From Leucobacter muris (lineage in GTDB: Bacteria > Actinomycetota > Actinomycetes > Actinomycetales > Microbacteriaceae), in the NCBI RefSeq assembly GCF_004028235.1, contig NZ_CP035037.1, forward strand, positions 2,170,001-2,234,000: a stretch of DNA of 64,000 nt, written 5' to 3'. Positions 33,379 through 42,811 of this stretch are shown in pieces. The notes under the pieces are model-generated. The model did not search any database, was not told the DNA's origin, and worked only from the letters and a program-made list of their open reading frames with translations. Positions within the stretch are counted from its first letter, which is position 1, and each line of letters begins with the position of its first letter. Both the position numbers and the translations under genes were made by a program.

Positions 33379-34923
33379 TCAGCCCTCGAGGTTGATGTGG
33401 CGGAGCGTCGGGAACATCATGCCGATGACCGGCGTGACGGTGAACTCCGACGTGGAGATGTAGGCGTTGTTGGCCTGGTACCACACCGAGTAAAAGGCCT
33501 GGTCGGTGACCAGCTCGTTGAGCTTCTCGATCTCGGCCGTCTGGGCATCGCCGGGCTCGGCGGTGAAGACCTTGTCGGCCTGGGCCTGGATCTCGGGGAA
33601 GGCGTCGACTCCCGGGGTGGGGTTGTACCACTGGGGGTTGACGATCTGACGCTCGACGGTGGCGACCGGGTTGCCGTCCATCGAGATCACGCCGATGAAC
33701 ATCGGGTAGGTGGGAGCGTTGCCCATGTAGTCCATGAACTGGTACTCGTCCCAGCTCACCGTGATGTTCAGCTCGCCGAAGACCTGCTCGACGGTGGCCT
33801 GCCACGCCTGGAACGGCTGGGCCATCGGCATCTTCACCTCGAAGCCGTCTGCGTAGCCGGCCTCGGCGAGCAGCTTCTTCGCGGTGTCGATGTTGGGTGC
33901 GTAGAGGTCGTTGAGTTCGGGCAGGTTGCCCGCGGTGCCGTCGGGGAACACCTGGTTGGTGTCGACGCCGGCGCCCTGGCCGATCGCGCCCAGCATCTCA
34001 GCGCCGTTGAAGGCGTAGTTCAGAGCCTGACGCACCTTGAGGTCGCCGAGCGGCTTGCCCATCTCGGTCGAGCCGGTGCGGTCGGTGAACTGCAGGCCCA
34101 CCCAGGTGGCCACGCCGGAGCTGACGTTCCAGTCGTAGTCGGGGGCCATGTCCATGGCGGTCTGGTCGCCGTAGATCACGTTGAACTGGCCGCCCTCGAG
34201 CCCGTTGAGCATCGCGGTCGGATCGCTCAGCGGCGAGATCACGAGCGGGTCGAAGGGGAAGTCGGCGGCGGCCCAGTGGTCGGCGACCTTGTCGAAATGG
34301 TACTCGGAGCCCGCGACGCTCGAGTCGGAGAGCGTGTAGGGGCCGGATCCGACGGGGGCGGTGGCGAGGCTGCCGTCGTCGATGGCGGCGGGCGCCATCA
34401 TGTAGCTGCGGCCGAGGCCCATGAAGTAGAGGATCGTGTCGTCGCGCTGGGTGAGGTGGATCGCGATGGTGTCCTCGTCGACGACCTCGAAGCTGTCGAC
34501 CTTGGTGTAGGCCTCCTGCGAGCGCACGCCCTCCTTGAGGTACTCGAGGCTCTTGACGGCCGCCTCGGCGTTGAACTCCTCGCCGTTCGAGAAGACCGCG
34601 TCGGTGCGCAGATCCATGGTGATGGTCTTGAAGTCTTCGGAGACCTCCCACTCGGTCGCGAGCGCCGGCTCGGGCTCGCCCTTGCCGTTGTCGACGACCA
34701 GCGGATCGTAGATGGCGGAGAGGTAGGGGCCGTCGAAGCCGATGTCGGCGAGCGCAGGATCCCAGGAGGTCACGTCAAGGAAGTTGCCGACGTTGAGGGG
34801 CACGACGGTGCCTTCGCCGCCTCCGCCCCCGCTGCCGTCGCCGGAGCCGCCCGACGAGCAGGAGGTCAGCGCGAGCGCAGCCGCAGCGACGGCTGCGAGG
34901 CCCGTGAGGGTTTTCTTCATCAT
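33379..34923 (-). CDS. ABC substrate-binding lipoprotein, peptide/nickel type (SBP family 5)
   Basis: 514-aa extracytoplasmic binding protein. The signal peptide MMKKTLTGLAAVAAAALALTSC has a lipobox ending in Cys, followed by a Gly/Ser spacer. The family signature is visible (LVVDNGKGEPEPALATEWEVSEDFKTITMDLRTDAVFSNGEEFNAEAAV), with PVGSGPYTL and KVRQALNYAFN further on. The start is one of two adjacent ATGs, with GAGAGAAG upstream. It is the first gene of the importer operon and divergent from hpaH; they share a 304-bp regulatory region with one ATCGTATACGAT site. Confidence 0.94.
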   Translation of the reverse strand: MMKKTLTGLAAVAAAALALTSCSSGGSGDGSGGGGGEGTVVPLNVGNFLDVTSWDPALADIGFDGPYLSAIYDPLVVDNGKGEPEPALATEWEVSEDFKTITMDLRTDAVFSNGEEFNAEAAVKSLEYLKEGVRSQEAYTKVDSFEVVDEDTIAIHLTQRDDTILYFMGLGRSYMMAPAAIDDGSLATAPVGSGPYTLSDSSVAGSEYHFDKVADHWAAADFPFDPLVISPLSDPTAMLNGLEGGQFNVIYGDQTAMDMAPDYDWNVSSGVATWVGLQFTDRTGSTEMGKPLGDLKVRQALNYAFNGAEMLGAIGQGAGVDTNQVFPDGTAGNLPELNDLYAPNIDTAKKLLAEAGYADGFEVKMPMAQPFQAWQATVEQVFGELNITVSWDEYQFMDYMGNAPTYPMFIGVISMDGNPVATVERQIVNPQWYNPTPGVDAFPEIQAQADKVFTAEPGDAQTAEIEKLNELVTDQAFYSVWYQANNAYISTSEFTVTPVIGMMFPTLRHINLEG

Positions 34924-35227
34924 GTCTACTTCTCTCGGTCTTCGGAGATGTGGGTGAGGGTGAGGCGCCGTTGCAACTCCACCGCGCAGCCCGGGAATGG
35001 AGTCCCCACCAGATGCGATGGACGTCACTTCGGCGTGCCGTCGCGTTTCATTCTGCGCACGTTGACAATAAAAACAAGTCGCGCGGGGCACCGAGAATGT
35101 TACGAATTCAACACGGCCGAATCGACCTCGCCCACTGGCGCGGATCGAGCTGAATCGTATACGATCGCAGGCAGGCGATGCGGAGCGGCAGAGCGCAGCA
35201 CCGCGCACACGCAGAAACGGAGGCCTC
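34924..35227. promoter_or_regulatory. Divergent regulatory region between importer and hpa operons
   Basis: No gene is seen in this 304-bp region. It is richer in A/T than its surroundings around 35060-35110 (TTGACAATAAAAACAAG) and contains one copy of the putative GntR operator at 35154-35165. Promoters for both directions should be here, but no -10/-35 pair could be fixed with confidence. Confidence 0.5.
35154..35165. promoter_or_regulatory. Operator ATCGTATACGAT, copy 1
   Basis: A perfect 12-bp palindrome about 60 bp upstream of hpaH. An identical copy lies at 36962-36973 ahead of the FAH-RraA gene. Size, symmetry and position fit a FadR-type GntR site; the GntR gene at 38523 lies in the same operon. 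Confidence 0.75.
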
Positions 35228-36013
35228 GTGCTCGAGCAGTCACAGATCGAATCCATCGCGGATGAACTGGTGCAGGCGGACAGGGATCGCACGATCCTTC
35301 CCAAGCTCACCGCCCGCTACCCCGGCATGGTGATCGAGGATTCGTACGCCATTCAGAAGGTGTGGTCGGATCGGCGCATCGCCGACGGGGCCCGCCTCGT
35401 CGGCCACAAGATCGGCCTCACCTCGAAGGTGATGCAGGTCGCCACCGGCATCTCCGAGCCCGACTACGGCGTGATTCACGACGACATGGTCTACGAGTCG
35501 GGCTCGGTGCTCGAATTCGACCGCTTCTCGAACGTGCGCATCGAGGTCGAGCTCGCCTTCGTGCTCTCGAAGCCGCTCTCGGGCCCCGGCACCACGATCT
35601 TCGACGTGCTCGACGCCACCGCCTACGTGGTGCCCGCGCTCGAGGTGCTCAACTCGCACCTCGAGCTCGAGGGCCGCACGATCGTCGACACCATCAGCGA
35701 CAACGCCGCGATGGGCGCGATAGTGCTGGGCGGCCGCCCCGTGAAGGTCGATGAGCTCGACCTCACCTGGGCGAAGGCGCTGCTCTACCGCAACGAGACC
35801 ATCGAGGACTCCGGCGTGGCGGGCGCCGTCCTCGGCCACCCCGCCCTCGGCGTGGCCTGGCTCGCGAACAAGCTCGCCCAGCACGGCCAGACCCTCGAGG
35901 CCGGCGAGATCATCCTCGCGGGATCCTTCACCAAGCCGATGTGGGTGGAGCGCGGCGACACCGTGCACGCCGACTACCACGAGCTGGGGGCGGTGACATG
36001 CCGATTCGTCTAG
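35228..36013 (+). CDS. hpaH: 2-oxo-hept-4-ene-1,7-dioate hydratase
   Basis: 261-aa hydratase of the FAH/hydratase superfamily, adding water to 2-oxohept-ene-dioate in the homoprotocatechuate meta-cleavage path. Typical segments are GARLVGHKIGLTSKVMQ, EPDYGVIHDDMVYESG, IEVELAFVL (metal-binding Glu pair), and AGSFTKPMWVERGD near the end. GGAGG lies just upstream of the GTG start at 35228. The gene overlaps the aldolase gene by 16 bases, the next enzyme in the pathway. Related MhpD/XylJ hydratases are alternatives, but context fits HpaH. Confidence 0.92.
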   Translation: MLEQSQIESIADELVQADRDRTILPKLTARYPGMVIEDSYAIQKVWSDRRIADGARLVGHKIGLTSKVMQVATGISEPDYGVIHDDMVYESGSVLEFDRFSNVRIEVELAFVLSKPLSGPGTTIFDVLDATAYVVPALEVLNSHLELEGRTIVDTISDNAAMGAIVLGGRPVKVDELDLTWAKALLYRNETIEDSGVAGAVLGHPALGVAWLANKLAQHGQTLEAGEIILAGSFTKPMWVERGDTVHADYHELGAVTCRFV

Positions 36014-36816
36014 AGCTGCCCGCTACACTGCGCGAACGACTCGACGCGGCCGACCGACCGCTCATCGGCCTCTGGGCGTGCGCCGGCAGCCCGATCACCG
36101 CCGAGATCGTGGCCGGCAGCGGCTGCGACTGGGTGCTGCTCGACGCCGAGCACTCCCCCAACGGACTCGAGTCGGTGCTCGCGCAGCTCTACGCGATGTC
36201 GGCCTACCCGGTGGCGCCGCTCGTGCGCCCGCCCTTCGGCGACTCGGTCACCATCAAGCAGTTCCTCGACCTCGGAGCGCAGAACCTGTTGATCCCGATG
36301 GTCGACTCGGCCGAGCAGGCGGCCGAGGTCGTGCGCGCCGTGCGCTACCCCGACGGTTCGGCCGGCGGCGGCGTGCGCGGCGTGGGGTCGGCGCTCGCGC
36401 GCTCCGCGCGCTGGAACCGCGTCGAGGGCTACCTCGGTCGCGCCTCGGAGACGATCAGCCTCACCGTGCAGATCGAGTCGGCGACCGCGGTCGCCGACGT
36501 CGAGCGGATCGTGGCGGTCGACGGGATCGACGCGATCTTCGTCGGCCCCTCCGACCTCGCGGCGTCGATGGGGCTGCTCGGCCAGCAGAACCACCCCGAG
36601 GTGGTGGACTCGGTGCTGCGCGCGATCGCCGCGGGTGTCTCTGCGGGCAAGCCGGTCGGCGTCAACGCCTTCGTGGAGGCCGATGCCGAGCGCTACATCG
36701 AGGCGGGCGCCTCGTTCGTGGCGGTGGGCGCCGACGTGGCGATCCTCGCCCGCCAGACCGAGGCCGTCGTGGATCGCTTCGCGGGCGCCGCCACCGCGGA
36801 GCGCTCCAGCTACTAG
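35998..36816 (+). CDS. hpaI: 4-hydroxy-2-oxoheptanedioate aldolase
   Basis: 272-aa class II aldolase that splits 4-hydroxy-2-oxoheptanedioate into pyruvate and succinate semialdehyde. The conserved set is visible: His in DAEHSPN, Arg in LVRPPFGD, metal Glu in VQIESATA and metal Asp in FVGPSDLAASMG. The ATG at 35998 lies inside the end of hpaH, which implies coupled translation. A hairpin follows its stop. Confidence 0.95.
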   Translation: MPIRLELPATLRERLDAADRPLIGLWACAGSPITAEIVAGSGCDWVLLDAEHSPNGLESVLAQLYAMSAYPVAPLVRPPFGDSVTIKQFLDLGAQNLLIPMVDSAEQAAEVVRAVRYPDGSAGGGVRGVGSALARSARWNRVEGYLGRASETISLTVQIESATAVADVERIVAVDGIDAIFVGPSDLAASMGLLGQQNHPEVVDSVLRAIAAGVSAGKPVGVNAFVEADAERYIEAGASFVAVGADVAILARQTEAVVDRFAGAATAERSSY

Positions 36817-36920
36817 CCCTTCCGCACCGCGGGGTCGCACAGTTCAACACCCAGAAACGCGGAGTCCCGGACTGCCGGTCGCGGAGGCGAGGAGGCAGCG
36901 GTTCGGGGCTCCGGGTTCTC

Positions 36921-36948
36921 GGAAGCGGGGGATCGAGCCCCCGCTTCC
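36921..36948. terminator. Hairpin after hpaI
   Basis: GGAAGCGGGGG (36921-36931) pairs perfectly with CCCCCGCTTCC (36938-36948) around a 6-base loop. It separates hpaHI from the promoter and operator of the next gene, so the operon probably has two transcription units. Confidence 0.65.
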
Positions 36949-36961
36949 CAAATCCATCCAG

Positions 36962-36973
36962 ATCGTATACGAT
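36962..36973. promoter_or_regulatory. Operator ATCGTATACGAT, copy 2
   Basis: Identical to 35154-35165, 57 bp before the FAH-RraA start and just after the hpaI hairpin. It implies that the second half of the hpa operon has its own promoter under the same regulator. Confidence 0.75.
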
Positions 36974-37029
36974 AAGAAATACAACGAGCGATCGCCCCCT
37001 CGGGCGTGAGCCAGATGAGCGAGGTAGCC

Positions 37030-38520
37030 ATGACGTACGGAATCGAGACCCCCGGCAAGATCATCGCCGTCCATCTCAACTATCCGTCGCGGATCGCGCA
37101 GCGCGGCCGCACCCCCGCATTCCCCTCCTACTTCTTCAAGCCCGCCTCGTCGCTCGCCCCCACCGGCAGCACCATCGAGCGCCCCGCCGGCACCGAGCTG
37201 CTCGCCTTCGAGGGCGAGGTCGCCCTCGTGATCGGCGAACCCGCCCGCTGGGTCTCCCCCGAGGACGGCTGGAAGCACGTCGCCTTCGTCACGGCCGCCA
37301 ACGACTTCGGCCTGTACGACCTGCGCGCCGCAGACAAGGGGTCCAACGTGCGCAACAAGGGCGGCGACGGCTACACGCCCATCGGGCCGAAGGCCATCCC
37401 CACCGACGGCATCGGCCAGGACCAGTGGCGCGTGCGCACCTGGGTCAACGGAGAACTCGCCCAGGACGACACGAGCGACACGCTCAAGTTCTCGTTCGGC
37501 CAGCTCGTCGCCGACCTCTCGCAGCACATGACCCTCGAGACCGGCGATGTCATCCTCACCGGCACTCCCGCGGGCTCCTCGGTCGTGATCCCCGGCGACG
37601 TCGTCGAGGTCGAGGTCGACGCCCCGACCGCGCCCGGCGCCCCCAGCACCGGCCGCCTCGTCACCACCGTCGCCCAGGGCGACCACGAGTTCGGCGACTT
37701 CGGCAACAAGCCGGCCGTCGACGACAAGCAGCGCATCGAGGCGTGGGGCAGCGAGCAGGAGCACGCGGCCGCGGTCGCCGCGGGCCGCGCCACCCCGCTC
37801 GACGAGCAGCCCGAGGCGGGCCCCCTCACCGACGAGATCCGCGAGCTGCTCGACGGCGTCGCCGTCGCCACGGTCTCCGCGGCACTGCGCAAGCGCGGCT
37901 ACGTCGACATCTTCATCGACGGCGTGCACCCGAACCACGAGGGCGACACGATCCTCGGCACCGCGAAGACCCTGCGCTTCATCCCCTTCCGCCCCGACCT
38001 GTTCAAGCAGTACGGCGGCGGCTTCAACGCGCAGAAGCGCGCCTTCGACACCGTGAACGAGGGCGAGGTGCTCGTGGTCGAGGCCCGCGGCATCCCCTCC
38101 ACCGGCACTGTGGGCGACGTGCTCGCCCTGCGCGCCCAGGTGCGCGGCGCGGCCGGCATCGTCACCGACGGCGGCGTGCGCGACTTCGCGGCCGTGCAGG
38201 AGTTCGACATCCCCGTCTTCTCGCAGGGCGCCCACCCCAGCGTGCTGGGCCGCCGGCACGTGCCGTGGGAGACCGACGTGACCATCGCGTGCGGAGGCGC
38301 CGCGGTGCAGCCGGGCGACATCGTCATGGGCGACCGCGACGGCGTCATCGTGATCCCGCCGTTCCTGCTCGACGAGGTGGCCCGCGAGGCCGCCGCCCAG
38401 GAGCGGGCCGACGCATGGGTCGCCGAGCAGGTCGCGCAGGGCGCGCCCGTCGACGGGCTCTTCCCGATGAACGCCGAATGGAAGGCGAAGTACGAGGCCG
38501 AGCAGGAAGCGCGGGCGTAA
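37030..38520 (+). CDS. Fused FAH-family decarboxylase/isomerase and RraA-like domain (HpaG-like)
   Basis: 496-aa two-domain protein. Residues 1 to about 250 are a fumarylacetoacetate-hydrolase fold (PSYFFKPASSL, LLAFEGEVALVIG with the metal Glu residues, FVTAANDFGLYD, GDVILTGTPAGS) as in HpaG, which decarboxylates and isomerises the ring-cleavage product. Residues from about 275 are RraA-like (VATVSAALRKRGY, GVRDFAAVQEFDIPVFSQG, GDIVMGDRDGVIVIP). The class II aldolase R-D is present, but the acidic residue three positions later is Ala. GAGG before the ATG at 37030 decides the start over GTG/ATG at 37006 and 37015. The role of the second domain is unknown; 2-oxo acid decarboxylation or aldol cleavage is possible. 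Confidence 0.85.
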   Translation: MTYGIETPGKIIAVHLNYPSRIAQRGRTPAFPSYFFKPASSLAPTGSTIERPAGTELLAFEGEVALVIGEPARWVSPEDGWKHVAFVTAANDFGLYDLRAADKGSNVRNKGGDGYTPIGPKAIPTDGIGQDQWRVRTWVNGELAQDDTSDTLKFSFGQLVADLSQHMTLETGDVILTGTPAGSSVVIPGDVVEVEVDAPTAPGAPSTGRLVTTVAQGDHEFGDFGNKPAVDDKQRIEAWGSEQEHAAAVAAGRATPLDEQPEAGPLTDEIRELLDGVAVATVSAALRKRGYVDIFIDGVHPNHEGDTILGTAKTLRFIPFRPDLFKQYGGGFNAQKRAFDTVNEGEVLVVEARGIPSTGTVGDVLALRAQVRGAAGIVTDGGVRDFAAVQEFDIPVFSQGAHPSVLGRRHVPWETDVTIACGGAAVQPGDIVMGDRDGVIVIPPFLLDEVAREAAAQERADAWVAEQVAQGAPVDGLFPMNAEWKAKYEAEQEARA

Positions 38521-38522
38521 CC

Positions 38523-39209
38523 GTGTCAGCAGAGTCCAAGTCCGAGCGGGCGTACCGCCTGATCCGCAGCAGGATCGACAGCGGCCAGTACGTGCCCGGC
38601 TACCGCCTCGTACTCGCGACCATCGCGAACGAGCTCGACATGTCGGTGGTGCCGGTGCGCGAGGCGATCCGCCGCCTCGAGGCCGAGCAGCTCGTCACCT
38701 TCGAGCGCAACGTCGGCGCCCAGGTCTCGCTCGTCAAGGAGACCGAGTACCTGCACACGATGCAGACGCTCGCGCTCGTCGAGGGCGCGGCCACGGGGCT
38801 CGCCGCACCGCACATCACCGCCGACCAGATCACCCGCGCCCGAGCCGTCAACCAGACGATGCGCGAGTCGCTCAGCTCGTTCGACCCGCTGCGCTTCACC
38901 GAGCTCAACCTCGAGTTCCACAGCGTGCTGTTCGAGACCTGCCCCAACCCGCACATCCTCGACCTCGTGCACCGCGGCTGGAACCGCATGAAGGTGCTGC
39001 GCAACTCGTCCTTCAGCTTCGTGCCGGGGCGCGCGCAGGAGTCGGTCGAGGAGCACGAGCGCCTGCTGCGGCTCATCGAGAGCAAGGCCGACGCGCTCGA
39101 CATCGAGATGACGGCGCGGGCCCACCGCACCGCCACCCTCGAAGCCGTGCTCGCCCACTCCGAAGAGCACAAGCACGCCCCAGACCGGCAGCCGACCCCG
39201 GCCGCCTGA
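38523..39209 (+). CDS. GntR-family regulator, FCD type
   Basis: 228-aa regulator. The winged helix spans about residues 5-70 (YRLIRSRIDSGQYVPGYRLVLATIANELDMSVVPVREAIRRLEAEQLV), followed by an all-helical FCD ligand domain with metal-binding type residues in FTELNLEFHSVLF and EEHERLLRLIE. The GTG start lies two bases after the previous stop, so it is co-expressed with the enzymes it probably controls through the two ATCGTATACGAT sites. The inducer may be homoprotocatechuate or a ring-cleavage product. Confidence 0.92.
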   Translation: MSAESKSERAYRLIRSRIDSGQYVPGYRLVLATIANELDMSVVPVREAIRRLEAEQLVTFERNVGAQVSLVKETEYLHTMQTLALVEGAATGLAAPHITADQITRARAVNQTMRESLSSFDPLRFTELNLEFHSVLFETCPNPHILDLVHRGWNRMKVLRNSSFSFVPGRAQESVEEHERLLRLIESKADALDIEMTARAHRTATLEAVLAHSEEHKHAPDRQPTPAA

Positions 39210-39254
39210 CCCACCCCGACAGACCCACCCAACCCCACCACCGGAGGCGAAAAC

Positions 39255-40751
<1,497 letters not shown>

Positions 40752-40758
40752 CCCCCCT

Positions 40759-40795
40759 GGGATCCGGGTCCCTCCCCGTGCGGGGCCCGGATCCC
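40759..40795. terminator. Intra-operon hairpin between hpaE and hpaD
   Basis: GGGATCCGGG (40759-40768) pairs perfectly with CCCGGATCCC (40786-40795). It sits in the 82-bp gap between the two genes and may attenuate or stabilise the transcript. Confidence 0.5.
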
Positions 40796-40833
40796 GCCCC
40801 TCCCCCTCCCCCACACAGCAAGGACGCTCACTC

Positions 40834-41976
40834 ATGGCAAAACTCAACGAAAGCGACAAGACCTCCTCGGGTTTCTGGGTCACCCAGGAGGCCCCGATCG
40901 AGAGCGACAACCCGATCACCACACCCCAGGCCGAGGCTCCCGACATCCTGCGCTGCGCCTACATGGAGCTCGTCGTCACCGACCTCGCCGCATCGCGCAA
41001 GTTCTACGTCGACGTGCTCGGCCTGTACGTGACCGACGAGGACGACGAGGTCATCTACCTCCGCTCCACCGAGGAGTTCATCCACCACAACCTCGTGCTG
41101 CGCAAGGGCCCGGTCGCGGCCGTCGCCGCGTTCTCGTACCGCGTGCGCACCCCCGAGGATCTCGACAAGGCCGTCGCCTTCTACGAGGAGCTCGGCTGCG
41201 ACGTGCGCCGCAACGAGAACGGCTTCGTGAAGGGCATCGGCGACTCGGTGCGCGTGGTCGATCCGCTCGGCTTCCCCTACGAGTTCTTCTACCAGACCGA
41301 GCACGTCGAGCGTCTCTCGTGGCGCTACGACCTGCAGAAGCCGGGCGAGCTCGTTCGCCTCGACCACTTCAACCAGGTCACCCCCGATGTGCCCCGCGCG
41401 GTGCGCCACTACCAGGATCTCGGCTTCCGCGTGACCGAGGACATCCAGGACAACGAGGGCACCGTCTACGCCGCCTGGCTGCGCCGCAAGCCGACCGTGC
41501 ACGACACCGCCGCCACGGGTGGCGACGGCCCCCGCATGCACCACGTCGCCTTCGCCACCCACGAGAAGCACAACATCCTCGCGATCTGCGACAAGCTCGG
41601 TGCGCTGCGCCTCAGCGACCACATCGAGCGCGGCCCGGGTCGTCACGGCGTCTCGAACGCGTTCTACCTCTACCTGCGCGATCCCGACGGCCACCGCGTC
41701 GAGATCTACACCCAGGACTACTACACCGGCGACCCCGACAACCCGGTCGTCACCTGGGACGTGCACGACAACCAGCGCCGCGACTGGTGGGGCAACCCCG
41801 TCGTGCCCTCGTGGTACACCGACGCCTCGCTCGTGCTCGACCTCGACGGCAACCCGCAGCCCGTCGTGGCTCGCACCGACAACAGCGAGATGGCCGTGAC
41901 CATCGGCGCCGACGGCTTCTCGTACACCCGCGAGGGCGACGACGTGAAGGGCTTCAAGCTCGGCGAGACCCTCTAA
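40834..41976 (+). CDS. hpaD: 3,4-dihydroxyphenylacetate 2,3-dioxygenase (extradiol, VOC type)
   Basis: 380-aa ring-cleaving dioxygenase of type I with two vicinal-oxygen-chelate domain pairs. Ligands for Fe or Mn are visible: His in LVRLDHFNQVTPD, His in PRMHHVAFATH and Glu in HRVEIYTQDYY. Length and the long N-terminal arm (FWVTQEAPIESDNPITTPQAEAPDILRCAYMELVV) match the homoprotocatechuate dioxygenases of Brevibacterium (Fe) and Arthrobacter MndD (Mn). Sequence alone does not fix the metal. It is the last gene of the operon, followed by a terminator. Confidence 0.95.
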   Translation: MAKLNESDKTSSGFWVTQEAPIESDNPITTPQAEAPDILRCAYMELVVTDLAASRKFYVDVLGLYVTDEDDEVIYLRSTEEFIHHNLVLRKGPVAAVAAFSYRVRTPEDLDKAVAFYEELGCDVRRNENGFVKGIGDSVRVVDPLGFPYEFFYQTEHVERLSWRYDLQKPGELVRLDHFNQVTPDVPRAVRHYQDLGFRVTEDIQDNEGTVYAAWLRRKPTVHDTAATGGDGPRMHHVAFATHEKHNILAICDKLGALRLSDHIERGPGRHGVSNAFYLYLRDPDGHRVEIYTQDYYTGDPDNPVVTWDVHDNQRRDWWGNPVVPSWYTDASLVLDLDGNPQPVVARTDNSEMAVTIGADGFSYTREGDDVKGFKLGETL

Positions 41977-41987
41977 GGAGCGGTTCG

Positions 41988-42020
41988 AAGGGCCCGGGCG
42001 CACTGCGCGCCCGGGCCTTT
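41988..42020. terminator. Intrinsic terminator of the hpa operon
   Basis: GGCCCGGGCGC (41991-42001) pairs with GCGCCCGGGCC (42007-42017) around a 5-base loop and is followed by TTTCT. It is the best Rho-independent terminator in the window. Confidence 0.85.
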
Positions 42021-42097
42021 CTGCGTGCGAGGGAGGATCCGGATCCCGGTCGCCCGCACGGCGCGCGTGGGCCGGCCCGAGGGTGCGAGGGCCCCGG

Positions 42098-42697
42098 TTA
42101 CCGCGGCGCGATCCCGAGCGCGAGCTCGGCGTAGCTGCGCACGGCCGCGCGGCACTCCTCCCGCGGCGTGCGATCGCCCACGAGCGGATAGAGGTCGTAG
42201 GCGTCCTCGAGCGCGACGAGGTTGCGGGCGATGATGCCGGGCGGCGACGCGAGCGCGAACTCCCCCGTGCCCGCGCCGATCTCGATGAGGGTGCGGTAGA
42301 GCATGATCTGGCGCTCGGTGAGGGCGCGATGCGCGGGCAGGTACTCGGGGTGCTCGGCGAGGATCGGCACGCTCTCGTAGACGTAGCGCAGCTCGTCGCT
42401 GATCTCGTCGGGCACACCCGCGTCGATGAGGGCGTAGATGCGCTCGGTGGCGCTCTCGGGTCGGTCGATGATGCGCCGCCGCTGCTCGCTGAACTGCTCC
42501 ATCGCCCCCGCGAGCGCCGTGATCTGCAGCTCGTTGAGGCTGGAGAAGTAGTGCAGCACGTTGGCCGGGCTCATCTCGGCCTCGGCCGCGACGGCGCGCA
42601 CGTTGATCGGCTTGCGCGGGCGGGAGCGGGCGACCCGCCAGAACGCGCGGATGATGTCTTCGCGGCGTTCGTGGCGTCGGCGCGCGGTCGCGTTCAT
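42098..42697 (-). CDS. TetR-family transcriptional regulator
   Basis: 199-aa repressor. The helix-turn-helix lies in the first 60 residues (RREDIIRAFWRVA ... INVRAVAAEAEMSPANVLHYFSSLNELQ). The C-terminal domain is BetI-like with a length of about 140. The start is an ATG preceded by no strong ribosome-binding site. A palindromic terminator separates it from the upstream APC transporter gene on the same strand, so it is transcribed on its own, or weakly from the transporter. The transporter/peptidase group to its right is the likely target. Confidence 0.9.
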   Translation of the reverse strand: MNATARRRHERREDIIRAFWRVARSRPRKPINVRAVAAEAEMSPANVLHYFSSLNELQITALAGAMEQFSEQRRRIIDRPESATERIYALIDAGVPDEISDELRYVYESVPILAEHPEYLPAHRALTERQIMLYRTLIEIGAGTGEFALASPPGIIARNLVALEDAYDLYPLVGDRTPREECRAAVRSYAELALGIAPR

Positions 42698-42764
42698 GGT
42701 GTCAGCCTAGCGGGAGATGAGCGCGCGACCCCCGGAGCACGGCGCTCGCAGCGTCGGAGTCCGC

Positions 42765-42800
42765 GCCGGCCCGTCGCCCCGCGCGGGGCGACGGGCCGGC
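42765..42800. terminator. Perfect 36-bp palindrome, terminator of the APC transporter gene
   Basis: Arms 42765-42782 and 42783-42800 are perfectly complementary (18 bp) with no spare loop base. It lies 12 bases after the APC stop on the minus strand and before the TetR gene. Confidence 0.7.
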
Positions 42801-42811
42801 GATCCCGCGCC

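Noticed and set aside
34950..35110. TTGACA at about 35064 as a -35 box for hpaH
   Set aside because: No -10 hexamer at 16-18 bases downstream; the sequence there is GC-rich.
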